Made by a program: the position numbers and the translations under genes. DNA of 64,000 nucleotides from Bacteroidales bacterium UBA6229 (GTDB lineage Bacteria > Bacteroidota > Bacteroidia > Bacteroidales > F082), in contig DJWN01000127.1 in the NCBI GenBank assembly GCA_002440975.1, positions 7,949-71,948 of the forward strand, in the 5' to 3' direction. Below the pieces are notes generated by a model. The model saw only the letters and a list, made by a program, of their open reading frames with translations, ran no database searches and had not been told where the DNA came from. Shown piece by piece: positions 26,167 through 35,521 of this stretch (its first letter is position 1; each line of letters starts with the position of its first letter).

Positions 26167-28041
26167 ATGATAAACAACTCCTATTTGATTCGAGGTCTGC
26201 TATATTTCTCTGTCCTGATAATTTTGTTTTTTTTACAACCGGCGAGTTTAACAGCGCAACAAACTCGAAAACAACCAAAAACAACTTCCGACACAAATCA
26301 AAAAAATGATCTTAAGGAGCCCGACTCTGTCCTTTTCAAGAGATTAGAACAAAAAGGCAATAAGAACAGGTTATTAAAAGAACTCATAGATATCACCTTC
26401 AAGGACCAGGAAGATACGGAGCAAAAAGAATTAACCGACAATACAACAAAATGGCTGCCTTTCAAAGGTTTATTTATCAGTCGCATCAGCATAAGACAAC
26501 CTCCTCCGGGCAGTTCCATTTTACCCTATGTATCAGAAAATGACAGCAGCCGAATCGAACAAATTATTAAAAAACTACATATCTATACCAAAACCTCTGT
26601 TATCCAGAAAAACCTGTATATCAAAACAGGCGACAGTCTGATACCCTGGCTAATAGCCGACAACGAAAAACACATTCGCGATCTGCCCTTTATCGAAAAT
26701 GCACGTTTTTATCCCGAATCGGTCACCAACGATTCCATCCGTCTGATTCTGGTCGTTCAGGATAAAATACCTTACGGTATTTTTCCGGTTATATATTCCG
26801 CCAACAAACAAAGCTTAAAAATATGGAACTCAAATTTTTTAGGCTATGGCAATGAGGTTGGATTCAGTCTGACGAATGAAAAACCCGATTTTTATATGTC
26901 AGATATTTATTTTAAGCTAAATAACCTGGATAAAAAATTCATTCAAAACAGCCTCCGCTATCAGCGTTCCTTAAAGCAAGAATACTACACCTTAACGCTC
27001 GAAAGGCCTTTTCTGCCAGGTGCCTACAAACTGGCTGGAGGCCTTGAATTGGTACGCAAGCAGGAAAACCTCCCCAACTATTATACTGCGCAAGCTGATG
27101 CCATTCTCGAGACAAGGTATTTTCAGGGAAATGGATGGCTTGGATATCAGTTTGAACTAAATAAACATCATGAAGATAAACGGCCTCATTACCTCGTACC
27201 CGCCATAGGAATTTACAACACCTATTTTCAGAAAAGACCCTTTGTAAGCGCAGATTCTAATTATGTATTGAGTAATTATACGCGATTGATGGCCTCGGTA
27301 AACTGGGTTAATCAGAATTTTGTTGAAAGCGACAAACTCTTTGCTCAAAACCATCCTCAGGCTCTTCCGGTTGGGTTCAGAATCGGTTTGACAGGTGGCT
27401 ATAGCTGGAATGAGTTCAACAAAATGCCATACTTTGGAGCAGAATTCCTATGGAGTTCGTTGGGTAAAAAGCCAGATTATTGGGTTGTTTCAGCTGGATT
27501 TGGGAGCTATATTCATGCGCAAAAGCTTCACCAGGGGGCTGTTAAAGGATCGATGTACTACTTGAGCAATTTGGCTCCAATTGGTGATTATGCTTTCCGG
27601 GTTTTAAGTGGAGTCAATTACGTTAGAGGAATTAACCGCCTCAGCTATGACAGTTTGCACCTGAACAACGGACATGGAATTACAGGCCTGCGGACCGATG
27701 CCCTGAGAGGAATGCGGCGAATTAATACAGAACTACAATTTATGCTCTATACCCCTTGGAAATGGCTTGGTTTCAATTTTACACCCTATCTGCTTTGTGA
27801 AACAGGTTTTATTGCAGAAGCAGATGAAGAATTATTCAACAAGCGCCTGGTGACCGGTCTTGGTATTGGACTCAGACTTCGGAACAAGTACCTGGTTTTT
27901 TCCTCAATACAACTTCGGTTGATGTTTTATCCCTATGTTCCGGAAGGTGCGGCGGCATGGTCTCTTGACCTTTCTGACAACCTCGGTTGGGAAATCTTTA
28001 ATTTCGATCCAAAACAACCGGATGAATTGATCTTCAGATAG
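26167..28041 (+). CDS. Omp85/BamA-like outer-membrane barrel protein
   Basis: The 624-residue protein has a signal sequence (YLIRGLLYFSVLIILFFLQP ... AQQ) and a Lys/Asp-rich linker. One POTRA-like domain lies around residues 130-200 (YIKTGDSLIPWLIADNEKHI followed by RDLPFIENARFYPE and SIRLILVVQDKIPYG). The remainder alternates aromatic beta-strands as in a 16-stranded barrel. It resembles a short, divergent Omp85 member; BamA itself has five POTRA domains and ends in a different signature. Export of specific substrates or lipids across the outer membrane is possible. It lies 12 bp after the XRE gene but probably has an independent role. Confidence 0.65.
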   Translation: MINNSYLIRGLLYFSVLIILFFLQPASLTAQQTRKQPKTTSDTNQKNDLKEPDSVLFKRLEQKGNKNRLLKELIDITFKDQEDTEQKELTDNTTKWLPFKGLFISRISIRQPPPGSSILPYVSENDSSRIEQIIKKLHIYTKTSVIQKNLYIKTGDSLIPWLIADNEKHIRDLPFIENARFYPESVTNDSIRLILVVQDKIPYGIFPVIYSANKQSLKIWNSNFLGYGNEVGFSLTNEKPDFYMSDIYFKLNNLDKKFIQNSLRYQRSLKQEYYTLTLERPFLPGAYKLAGGLELVRKQENLPNYYTAQADAILETRYFQGNGWLGYQFELNKHHEDKRPHYLVPAIGIYNTYFQKRPFVSADSNYVLSNYTRLMASVNWVNQNFVESDKLFAQNHPQALPVGFRIGLTGGYSWNEFNKMPYFGAEFLWSSLGKKPDYWVVSAGFGSYIHAQKLHQGAVKGSMYYLSNLAPIGDYAFRVLSGVNYVRGINRLSYDSLHLNNGHGITGLRTDALRGMRRINTELQFMLYTPWKWLGFNFTPYLLCETGFIAEADEELFNKRLVTGLGIGLRLRNKYLVFSSIQLRLMFYPYVPEGAAAWSLDLSDNLGWEIFNFDPKQPDELIFR

Positions 28042-28077
28042 AACTATCCGATGCCATGAAGAGAAATTCTGCAGTAA

Positions 28078-28530
28078 TCAAATGATCTGCAGGATTTTGT
28101 ATTGCTTATTGTTAAAGATGAAACTATCACCAGTTTTTCTGGTTTTCATGGCATGATATATGGGTACAAGCATCGAAATTACAATAACGTCTTCCTGCTT
28201 AAACTGAAGTATGCCCAAACCTACAGCAATAAAAAACAAATCAGTATCCGTTTGAATAAGCGCACCGAAACCCACTTCTTTTTGGGGTTTATTGATTTCA
28301 GGCTTTTTAAGCAAATCCAAATATCGCATTGCCTGGCTCAATTGCTTGGCATACATATCTTTTTTTCGGAGTTGTTGGTTTCTAAAACCATCGTACCGAT
28401 CCTTGGGTGTGCCGTAGTTGTTTGCCTCTTCCTGAGCCTCATCCATGGCCTTTCGGGCATGTGTAATGGCAGCCTCCTGCATAGCAATCAAATGCTGAAT
28501 AAGTTCCGCTTTAAACTCCTTTGTTCTCAT
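28078..28530 (-). CDS. GreA/GreB C-terminal-domain-like protein
   Basis: About 150 residues from the ATG at 28530. The N-terminal half is helical (MRTKEFKAELIQHLIAMQEA, KAMDEAQEEANNYG). The C-terminal half follows the GreA C-terminal pattern: VGFGALIQTDTDLFFIAVGL, VISMLVPIYHAMKTRKTGDS, then FIFNNKQYKILQI. Gre factors stimulate RNA cleavage by stalled polymerase; here the coiled coil is short, so the activity is uncertain. Start choice: a consensus promoter at 28560-28590 puts the mRNA start at about the upstream ATG (28554), which would be leaderless, so 28530 is preferred. Longer forms reaching 28713 would run through the divergent gene's start and are unlikely. Confidence 0.6.
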   Translation of the reverse strand: MRTKEFKAELIQHLIAMQEAAITHARKAMDEAQEEANNYGTPKDRYDGFRNQQLRKKDMYAKQLSQAMRYLDLLKKPEINKPQKEVGFGALIQTDTDLFFIAVGLGILQFKQEDVIVISMLVPIYHAMKTRKTGDSFIFNNKQYKILQII

Positions 28531-28559
28531 CAGATTACTTAAATTTGCAATCATTTGAG

Positions 28560-28590
28560 CAAATTTAAGGCTTGCTTTGTAATAAACCAA
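28560..28590 (-). promoter_or_regulatory. Consensus promoter of the GreA-C-like gene
   Basis: Minus strand: TTG (28588-28590), 20-bp spacer, TAAATTTG (28560-28567). A textbook Bacteroidota promoter; it fixes the likely translation start of the gene to 28530. Confidence 0.7.
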
Positions 28591-28597
28591 AAATAAA

Positions 28598-29143
28598 ATG
28601 AGCACATCTGATCCTACCCTATCGCGTAACATCTTGGAAATGGTAGCCGTAGCAAGTGAATTTTGTAATTTCGTGGAAGATACCGCCAACCTCAGGCAAC
28701 AAGCTTTTTTCAATTCGCTGCAGGGACTGGTTCCATTGCTTTATCTGCGCGGCACACTCCTGCCCCACATTGAGCCTGAATTTCCGGAAGCCAACGAAAG
28801 ATTTGTCACCGAAGAGCAATATGAAGGACTTTTCAATGCGCTGCGTGAATTAACCGGCGAATTGGATGAGTTTTGGTATATCGATCACAGTGGAACACAC
28901 ATCACCGAAACACTCAAAGGTAGCTTTGCGGAGCATCTTGCCGATATCTACCAGGATCTGAAGGATTTTGTCATGCTTTTTAAAAAGCCCCAACTTGCAG
29001 CCCGCGAAAATGCCATTGCCAGTTGTAAAGCTAATTTTGTTCCCCACTGGGGAATCCGACTGGCAAATTTACTCCCTGCCTTACACGAGCTTGTGGCAGA
29101 AGAGAAACCTGCTGATCAGGACGATGATTTTCTTCTGGACTAA
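28598..29143 (+). CDS. DUF5063 family protein
   Basis: The 181-residue acidic, mostly helical protein (RNILEMVAVASEFCNFVEDT, FFNSLQGLVPLLYLRGTLLP, LDEFWYIDHSGTHITETLKG) matches the DUF5063 pattern as I remember it. No signal peptide or known catalytic motif. It ends in a poly-acidic tail (ADQDDDFLLD). It is transcribed away from the GreA-C-like gene, 67 bp apart, and precedes feoAB by 73 bp. Function unknown. Confidence 0.65.
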   Translation: MSTSDPTLSRNILEMVAVASEFCNFVEDTANLRQQAFFNSLQGLVPLLYLRGTLLPHIEPEFPEANERFVTEEQYEGLFNALRELTGELDEFWYIDHSGTHITETLKGSFAEHLADIYQDLKDFVMLFKKPQLAARENAIASCKANFVPHWGIRLANLLPALHELVAEEKPADQDDDFLLD

Positions 29144-29216
29144 GGAATACCTACTATTAGGTATGTTGCGACTTTGGTATATTGCTTTTTTTTGCCTTTT
29201 GGCAAAATAGCATGAT

Positions 29217-31739
29217 ATGAAAACCCTGGCGGAGCTGAAAGAAGGAGATAAAGGGATCATTACCAAGGTGAAAGGTCGAGGTGCGTTCCGAAAAAGAATC
29301 ATCGAGATGGGCTTTGTGGTTGGCAAACCCGTTATCGTTATAAAAAATGCTCCGCTGCGCGACCCAATTGAATACAACATCATGGGGTATGAAGTCTCGC
29401 TCAGAAGAAGCGAGGCAGCATTGATCGAGGTGCTAAACGGTGAATCCATGAAGATGGTTAATACTTCAGCCTATCATGGCGTTCAGGCCCTGGAACAATC
29501 TTTGAAACTCAGACCAATCAACAATGCAAAAACAATTACCGTTGCATTGGTCGGAAACCCAAATTCGGGCAAGACAACACTTTTTAATTTCGCTTCCAAT
29601 TCCAAAGAAAGAGTTGCCAACTACTCCGGCGTTACAATTGATGCTAAGTCAGCGATCTTTAAACTTCATGGATACACCTTTAAGCTTGTTGACTTGCCTG
29701 GTACATACAGCATAACAAGCTATACACCGGAAGAACTTTACGTAAGAAACCACATTTTTGATGAATTGCCTGATGTGGTACTCAATGTGGTTGATGCTTC
29801 CAACCTTGAACGAAATTTGTATCTCACCACGCAGCTGATCGATATGGACATCAAGGTGGTGCTGGCACTGAATATGTATGACGAATTTCTGCAAAAAGGC
29901 GATGTATTTGATTATGATATGCTTGGCAAAATGCTCGGGATTCCAATTATACCAACCGTTGCATCCAAAGGCACAGGCATCATTGAGTTGTTCGAACGCA
30001 TCATCACTGTGCACGAAGATCGCGATCCCGATATCCGACACATTCATGTTAATTACGGCGAAGAAATTGAAGCCACCATTCATAAGCTTCAGGAACTACT
30101 AAAAGTTAATGGCAATCAGCATATTACCAATATTATATCGCCCCGTTATCTTTCGATCAAACTACTCGAAGGTGATCAGGAAGAACTCACGCGCATCCAG
30201 TCATGCATCAATCATAGCGAAATCTTATCAGTACTCAACAAGGAAACAGAAAAAATTTCAACAACCTTCTCTGACGATCCTGAAACAATTATAACAGACG
30301 CTAAATACGGTTTTATTGAAGGTGCACTCAAGGAAACTTTTAAACCTGTGAAGCAGACTTTAAAAACTAAAAGCAGAAAAATTGATGGCATCCTGACGCA
30401 TAAGCTTCTTAGTTATCCCGTTTTTATTGGTGTAATGTGGGGAATCTTTCAGGCTACGTTTATTTTGGGTGATTATCCCATGCAATGGATAGAACTTTCG
30501 ATGGAATGGCTTGGTGGATTGATGTATAAAATTATGCCAGACAATTTTTTGCGCAACCTTGTTGTTGACGGCATCATTGGTGGCGTGGGAGGTGTGATCG
30601 CTTTTCTGCCAAATATTTTAATTCTGTTTTTCTTCCTTTCGCTACTCGAGACGACAGGATATATGGCCAGAGTTGCTTTTATAGTTGACAAATTGATGCA
30701 CAAGGTAGGTCTTCACGGACGTTCATTTATTCCGCTTTTGATGGGCTTTGGATGTAATGTTCCTGCAATAATGGCTACCCGTACTATCGAAAACCGAAGC
30801 GATCGAATGGTCACCATGATGATCATCCCTTTTATGTCGTGTAGTGCACGTTATCCGGTTTATATCCTGATTATCAGTGCTTTTTTTGATTCCTTCAGAG
30901 GCACAATACTTTTTGGAATCTATTTGCTGGGAATTCTATTTGCCGGTTTGTTTGCCTGGTTATTCAAGAAAGTGCTATTTCAGGCTAACGAAATGCCTTT
31001 TGTGATGGAGCTTCCTCCCTATCGTATGCCAACCGGCAAGGCAATTTTTAAACAAACCTGGTTCAAAGGACGCCAATATATCCATAAAATGGGTACGATT
31101 ATCCTTGTTGCTTCCATCATCATTTGGGCTTTAGGCTATTTTCCGCTGGGTCGCCAGATCGATCGGGATTATGAAGAAAAAATTGCCCTGGTTGTCTCTG
31201 ATTATGAAAATCAACTATCTGATATTAAGAGCAATGAAGCCAGATATCTTCTGGAAGAAGAAAAACATGCCCATATTCTTCAGCTGGAATATGAACAGCA
31301 AAGCAAAAAACAGGAAAACTCCGTAATCGGACGTATCGGAAAATTTATAGAACCCACCATTCAGCCACTCGGTTTCGACTGGAAAATGGGCGTGAGTCTG
31401 CTGGCTGGTATGGCAGCCAAAGAAATTGTGATTTCTACGATGGGAGTGCTGTATCAAACCGGCCCCGAAGCTGAACCATCCGAAAGCCTGATCACAAAGT
31501 TACAGGATGATACCTATAGGAGTGGCACCAAATCAGGCCAGAAAGTAATGCGACCCTTGGTTGCACTTTCGTTTTTGGTTTTTGTACTGATCTATTTCCC
31601 TTGTGTGGCTGTGTTTGCAGCGATCAAAAAAGAGTCAGGTGCCTGGAAATGGCCGCTATTCACTTCGTTTTATACAACAAGTCTTGCCTGGATAGCAGCT
31701 TTTGTGGTTTATCAGATTGGTTTATTGCTGGGATACTAA
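29217..31739 (+). CDS. feoB: Ferrous iron transporter, FeoA-FeoB fusion
   Basis: The 840-residue protein joins FeoA (residues 1-~75, SH3-like: KTLAELKEGDKGIITKVKGR, EYNIMGYEVSLRRSEA) to FeoB. The G domain has GNPNSGKTTLFN (G1), a G2 region around SGVTID, DLPGTYS (G3) and NMYD (G4). The membrane part has about ten helices, with the two Gate regions (GGVIAFLPNILILFFFLSLL; MGFGCNVPAIMATRTIENR, SCSARYPVYI). A helical insertion at ~650-700 is rich in Glu/Lys. It imports Fe2+ across the inner membrane under low oxygen. FeoA-FeoB fusion is common in Bacteroidota. No clear Fur box was found upstream. Confidence 0.96.
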   Translation: MKTLAELKEGDKGIITKVKGRGAFRKRIIEMGFVVGKPVIVIKNAPLRDPIEYNIMGYEVSLRRSEAALIEVLNGESMKMVNTSAYHGVQALEQSLKLRPINNAKTITVALVGNPNSGKTTLFNFASNSKERVANYSGVTIDAKSAIFKLHGYTFKLVDLPGTYSITSYTPEELYVRNHIFDELPDVVLNVVDASNLERNLYLTTQLIDMDIKVVLALNMYDEFLQKGDVFDYDMLGKMLGIPIIPTVASKGTGIIELFERIITVHEDRDPDIRHIHVNYGEEIEATIHKLQELLKVNGNQHITNIISPRYLSIKLLEGDQEELTRIQSCINHSEILSVLNKETEKISTTFSDDPETIITDAKYGFIEGALKETFKPVKQTLKTKSRKIDGILTHKLLSYPVFIGVMWGIFQATFILGDYPMQWIELSMEWLGGLMYKIMPDNFLRNLVVDGIIGGVGGVIAFLPNILILFFFLSLLETTGYMARVAFIVDKLMHKVGLHGRSFIPLLMGFGCNVPAIMATRTIENRSDRMVTMMIIPFMSCSARYPVYILIISAFFDSFRGTILFGIYLLGILFAGLFAWLFKKVLFQANEMPFVMELPPYRMPTGKAIFKQTWFKGRQYIHKMGTIILVASIIIWALGYFPLGRQIDRDYEEKIALVVSDYENQLSDIKSNEARYLLEEEKHAHILQLEYEQQSKKQENSVIGRIGKFIEPTIQPLGFDWKMGVSLLAGMAAKEIVISTMGVLYQTGPEAEPSESLITKLQDDTYRSGTKSGQKVMRPLVALSFLVFVLIYFPCVAVFAAIKKESGAWKWPLFTSFYTTSLAWIAAFVVYQIGLLLGY

Positions 31740-31928
31740 CTGACCAGATTTTTTGCCTGCCTCATCAAGTTTACCCAGGTGTCTGATTATTTTTTCACTG
31801 AATTTCAATTCATTTACTTTATTGTTTAAGCTTGTGAGGGAAATACTTGTCTTTCAGCAAAAACATCACTTCTCATTTTTATTTCTTTCTTAATTTATTC
31901 ATTAACAACACTTAACAAGTATTAAGCT

Positions 31929-32365
31929 ATAAAACTTATCAACGAATTCAAAGCATTTGCAATGCGCGGAAACGTCATCGACATGGCAGTAGGTATCGTT
32001 ATCGGTGGCGCATTCGGAAGATTGTATCTTCCTTTGTGGCTGATGTAATCATGCCTCCGATTGATCTTTTGGTGGGCGGTGTCAATTTCAGCGATTTGCA
32101 AATTACTATCAAAGAAGGCATTCCGGCACAGCTGGATGCAGCTGGAAATGTTGTCTCCGAACTCATTCCGGCAGTAATCGTCAATTATGGCAATTTTATT
32201 CAGGTTGTTGTCGATTTTCTGATCATAGCCTTTGCAATTTTTATGGTCATCAAAGCAATGAACTCGGCCAAAAAGAAGGAAGAAGCAAAACCTACTGCTC
32301 CTCCGGCACCTTCAAAGGAAGAAGTACTGCCTACTGAAATCAGAGACTTGTTGAAAAATAAATAA
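31929..32365 (+). pseudogene. mscL: Large-conductance mechanosensitive channel, disrupted
   Basis: Translation in two frames rebuilds MscL: KLINEFKAFAMRGNVIDMAV and GIVIGGAFG in one frame, then IVSSFVADVIMPPIDLLVGG in another, second membrane helix and a Lys/Pro-rich tail. Two lesions are visible. The codon where Met is expected is ATA (31929-31931), and one base is missing at 32018-32020 (GGAAGATTG where GGAAAGATTG would keep the frame). The shifted frame ends at a TAA within 30 bases. MscL releases solutes during osmotic downshock. The rest of the sequence is intact, so the loss is recent or the frameshift is a sequencing error in an A run; the start-codon change would need a second error. 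Confidence 0.8.
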
Positions 32366-32477
32366 GTGAGCCCACTCCGAAAAGTTAAATCAAACTAATT
32401 TGAGATTTTCCATCTTTATGCGATAATAGTAATGTTTGCAATCTGTTTGTGAATAGAATGGAAATCTAAAATTATCT

Positions 32478-32485
32478 TACATTTG
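32478..32485 (+). promoter_or_regulatory. Promoter -7 element of the HPt gene
   Basis: TACATTTG fits TAnnTTTG, 29 bp before the ATG at 32515. The expected TTG -33 element is not obvious. Confidence 0.45.
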
Positions 32486-32514
32486 TAGCTAATAAAACCT
32501 CACAAAAGGTAGCA

Positions 32515-32865
32515 ATGAAAGTAATCAATAAAGAAGCATTTCTGGATACTTTTCAGTATTTTGATAAACCTATCGTACTCGAAATCATTGATATATTCAT
32601 TCAGGAACATCCAGATCGACTGGAAAGGATTTCCAATGCCATCAAAAATCAGGATTTCGATTCACTTAAATTTGATTCGCATAGTCTCAAAGGCGTTATT
32701 GCAAATTTTGTAGCCGAGAAGCCACTTCAGCTTGCGAAAACAATGGAAATGAAAGGAGCAGAAAAAGATAATTCTGAGCTGGAAACCCTATTTGATCAAT
32801 TAAAGGTGGCCACCAATGACTTGATTGACGACCTGAAATCCTTACGCCCCGAATTTGAAGAGTAA
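32515..32865 (+). CDS. Stand-alone histidine phosphotransfer (HPt) protein
   Basis: The 116-residue helical protein has the HPt signature FDSHSLKGVIANF, where the His in H-x-LKG accepts phosphate. Flanking helices (LDTFQYFDKPIVLEIIDIFI; ERISNAIKNQDFDSLKF; LAKTMEMKGAEKDN) complete the four-helix bundle. HPt proteins relay phosphate between a hybrid kinase and a response regulator. No kinase or regulator is adjacent, so its partners are elsewhere; the truncated kinase at the left edge is one remote candidate. Promoter and stop are clean. Confidence 0.85.
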   Translation: MKVINKEAFLDTFQYFDKPIVLEIIDIFIQEHPDRLERISNAIKNQDFDSLKFDSHSLKGVIANFVAEKPLQLAKTMEMKGAEKDNSELETLFDQLKVATNDLIDDLKSLRPEFEE

Positions 32866-33894
32866 CTATTTACGCCTGTCCAGCCTGTTCAAACCCTCAA
32901 CAGCTAAGGGATAATTTGTTTGTTTGTCGAGCACCTGTTCATAAATATCCCGTGCTGTAAGGTATTGCCCCATTTCTTCCAAAGTCCTTCCCTTGTTATA
33001 AAGTGCATCTATGTAATTGGGATCAATCGTCAAGGCCGCATCAAAATAGCTTATAGCCTGCTCGTATTCCTGCAAATAGACCAGATGCACAAAACCCAGG
33101 TTATGATAGATATGGCTATTCTCGGGCTGCATGGTTAATAAAGTATCATAGTGTGTAATTGCCTCATCCACAGCATTATGATCCTGAAGATAGAGTGCCA
33201 GTTGATAGCGGGCTACAAAAGAGTTCGGAAATCGTTTAATGGCATCCTTCAGAAAATCAATGGCTAGCGGATTATGTTGTGCTGAATAAACCACTCCGAT
33301 TTGATACAGTGCTTCAAAGAAATTTTCATCCTGATCGCGTGCTATCATAAAGTTTTTAAGTGCTGACACGGTATCTTGCCGAGCCAGAAAAATCATCCCC
33401 CGCACATAGTACGCATCCGGATTGTGATTTTTCATTGCCAGGGCTTTATCTGTATATCCCAATGCCAGATCAAGTTTGCGTTGCAATAGATTTATTTCGG
33501 CTAGCTTAACCTGTGGCCTGGGATCGTTGGGAGCAACTTCTACTGCTTTCATCAAAGTCCTTCTTACATTTTCTGCCTGCCCCATGCCATAATAGATTTC
33601 TGACAAAATGAGATAGGCCTCCAATTGCTTACTGTCGTAGCTAAGTGCCTGATTGATATCACGTAATGCGCGATCGATGCGATCCTGATTAAAATAGAGT
33701 TTTGCTCTTTCGACAAGCAAATCTGCGTTGGTACTGTCCTTCGCAATTTGCTTATTAAGAGCTACAAGTGGATCAGTATCTTGCTGATTTACAGTATTAT
33801 CTTGTGAAGCCTGATTTTCAGAATCAGTTGTATTCTCACATGAAACCACTAAAAAACTCAAACTAACTAACAGGATAACAAATCGATACAGCAT
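32866..33894 (-). CDS. TPR-repeat lipoprotein
   Basis: The 342-residue protein has a lipobox signal peptide (MLYRFVILLVSLSFLVVSCE) followed by a Ser/Asp/Gln-rich linker. About eight tetratricopeptide repeats fill the rest (e.g. AYLILSEIYYGMGQAENVRR, PDAYYVRGMIFLARQDTVSA, SHIYHNLGFVHLVYLQEYEQ). TPR lipoproteins scaffold protein complexes, often at the outer membrane. The gene lies 76 bp downstream of recA on the same strand, and convergent with the HPt gene (adjacent stops). Partner unknown. Confidence 0.85.
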   Translation of the reverse strand: MLYRFVILLVSLSFLVVSCENTTDSENQASQDNTVNQQDTDPLVALNKQIAKDSTNADLLVERAKLYFNQDRIDRALRDINQALSYDSKQLEAYLILSEIYYGMGQAENVRRTLMKAVEVAPNDPRPQVKLAEINLLQRKLDLALGYTDKALAMKNHNPDAYYVRGMIFLARQDTVSALKNFMIARDQDENFFEALYQIGVVYSAQHNPLAIDFLKDAIKRFPNSFVARYQLALYLQDHNAVDEAITHYDTLLTMQPENSHIYHNLGFVHLVYLQEYEQAISYFDAALTIDPNYIDALYNKGRTLEEMGQYLTARDIYEQVLDKQTNYPLAVEGLNRLDRRK

Positions 33895-33970
33895 GGGTAT
33901 TAATATATTTCAGACTACCAGAAGGATGCCTGGAGATTAAATCACTTAAAGAATAAACAGGCAAAAAGTA

Positions 33971-35002
33971 CTATTCAGAAACCGTATTCAGTACGAGCCT
34001 GATTTTTTCTTCCAGTTCTGCCGAAAGCTCAGGATTTTCCTCGATAAGGTTTTTAACAGCATCGCGTCCCTGCCCCAGTCGTGTTTCGCCATAGCTGAAC
34101 CAGGAGCCGCTTTTCTTGATGATATTATGGTCCACACCCAGATCAATAATTTCGCCAACCCGCGAAATACCTATGCCAAACACGATATCAAACTCTGCCT
34201 TGCGGAAAGGTGGGGCGACTTTGTTTTTTACCACCTTAACACGAACACGGTTACCAGTAGCGTTTTCACCATCTTTGATCTGGCTGATTTTACGAATATC
34301 AAGCCGTACGGAGCTGTAGAATTTAAGTGCATTACCACCTGTAGTTGTTTCCGGATTGCCAAACATCACACCAATCTTATCTCTCAATTGATTGATAAAG
34401 ATACAGATAGCACCTGTTTTGCTGATTGTTGCCGTAAGTTTTCGCAAAGCCTGCGACATCAAACGTGCCTGCAAGCCCATCTTGCTGTCGCCCATCTCGC
34501 CTTCAATTTCACTTTTTGGTGTTAAAGCTGCAACGGAGTCAATCACAATGACATCGATGGCACCTGAACGAATCAGATTCTCGGCTATCTCGAGTGCTTG
34601 TTCGCCATGATCAGGTTGCGATATCAGTAGTTCCTGAATATCTACTCCCAACTTTTGCGCATAAAACCGATCAAAAGCATGTTCTGCATCAATAAAGGCA
34701 GCGATACCACCAGCTTTCTGAGCTTCGGCAATCACATGCAAGGCCAGGGTAGTTTTACCAGAACTTTCTGGTCCATAAATCTCAACCACACGTCCTTTGG
34801 GTAAACCTCCAATTCCAAGAGCAGCATCAAGTGCAATTGATCCTGTAGAAATACTTTCAATGCTTTCGATGGCATTGTCACCCAACCTCATGATACTACC
34901 TTTTCCATAGTTTTTCTCGATAGTTCCAAGTGTTGCTTCCAGAGCTTTAAGTTTTTCCAGCCTGACTTTGTCAGCGTTTTCTTTGGCTTTTTCTGATGTC
35001 AT
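33971..35002 (-). CDS. recA: Recombinase RecA
   Basis: RecA forms filaments on single-stranded DNA, drives strand exchange and stimulates LexA-type self-cleavage. The 343-residue length is normal. Walker A is GPESSGKTTLALH, Walker B VIVIDSVAAL, with L1 SKMGLQARLMSQALRKLT and L2 INQLRDKIGVMFGNPETTTGG. The N-terminal polymerisation helix (LEKLKALEATLGTIEKNYGKGSIMRLG-like region) is present. It starts 11 bp after bcp, so the two are co-transcribed; this differs from the autonomous SOS-regulated recA of E. coli. No obvious LexA-type operator lies in front of bcp. Confidence 0.98.
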   Translation of the reverse strand: MTSEKAKENADKVRLEKLKALEATLGTIEKNYGKGSIMRLGDNAIESIESISTGSIALDAALGIGGLPKGRVVEIYGPESSGKTTLALHVIAEAQKAGGIAAFIDAEHAFDRFYAQKLGVDIQELLISQPDHGEQALEIAENLIRSGAIDVIVIDSVAALTPKSEIEGEMGDSKMGLQARLMSQALRKLTATISKTGAICIFINQLRDKIGVMFGNPETTTGGNALKFYSSVRLDIRKISQIKDGENATGNRVRVKVVKNKVAPPFRKAEFDIVFGIGISRVGEIIDLGVDHNIIKKSGSWFSYGETRLGQGRDAVKNLIEENPELSAELEEKIRLVLNTVSE

Positions 35003-35013
35003 TATTTTATTTT

Positions 35014-35469
35014 TTAGTTATACAATTTAAAAATCTGATTGGCGTGATCGTCTGTTTTTACCTTCTTGATCACTTTCTCTATAATACTTTCTTCGTTGAT
35101 AATGAAAGTTGTACGCAAAAGTCCTTCGTATTTCCTGCCATACATATTCTTTTCGCCCCAGACACCAAAGGCCTTAATAATCTTGAGTTCCGGATCGGAA
35201 AGCAATGGAAAAGGCAACTCATACTTACTTGCAAATTTCTGGTGCGAATCTTCACTATCCGGACTTACGCCCAGTAAAGCAAAACCTTTGTTGAGCAAAT
35301 CTGCATAATTGTCGCGCAAATTGCAGGCTTCTTTGGTACATCCGGGGGTATCGTCTTTTGGGTAAAAGTAAAGTATCAGCTTTTTCCCTTTAAAATCATT
35401 TAGCGAAACCACCTTACCCTGCTGGTCTTTTGCAGTGAAATCTGGTGCCTTATCCCCTTTTTGAAGCAT
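35014..35469 (-). CDS. bcp: Thioredoxin-dependent thiol peroxidase (Bcp/PrxQ)
   Basis: The 151-residue atypical 2-Cys peroxiredoxin shows GDKAPDFTAKDQQGKVVSLN, LILYFYPKDDTPGCTKEACN with the peroxidatic Cys in PGCT and a nearby second Cys five residues on, as in the PrxQ alpha class. It reduces peroxides with electrons from thioredoxin. Transcribed with recA, 11 bp upstream, from a consensus promoter. The arrangement links oxidant removal with repair of oxidised DNA (nth is next upstream). Confidence 0.95.
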   Translation of the reverse strand: MLQKGDKAPDFTAKDQQGKVVSLNDFKGKKLILYFYPKDDTPGCTKEACNLRDNYADLLNKGFALLGVSPDSEDSHQKFASKYELPFPLLSDPELKIIKAFGVWGEKNMYGRKYEGLLRTTFIINEESIIEKVIKKVKTDDHANQIFKLYN

Positions 35470-35488
35470 AATATTTTATTTAAGGTTA

Positions 35489-35518
35489 CAAATTTAGTTT
35501 AACTCATGACTAAACCAA
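35489..35518 (-). promoter_or_regulatory. Consensus promoter of bcp-recA
   Basis: Minus strand: TTG (35516-35518), 19-bp spacer, TAAATTTG (35489-35496), 20 bp before the bcp ATG. It starts just beyond the nth stop codon, so bcp-recA has its own promoter. Confidence 0.7.
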
Positions 35519-35521
35519 CAA

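Noticed and set aside
28531..28713. Longer start of the GreA-C-like gene (to 28713)
   Set aside because: It would overlap the divergent DUF5063 gene and its own consensus promoter at 28560-28590.
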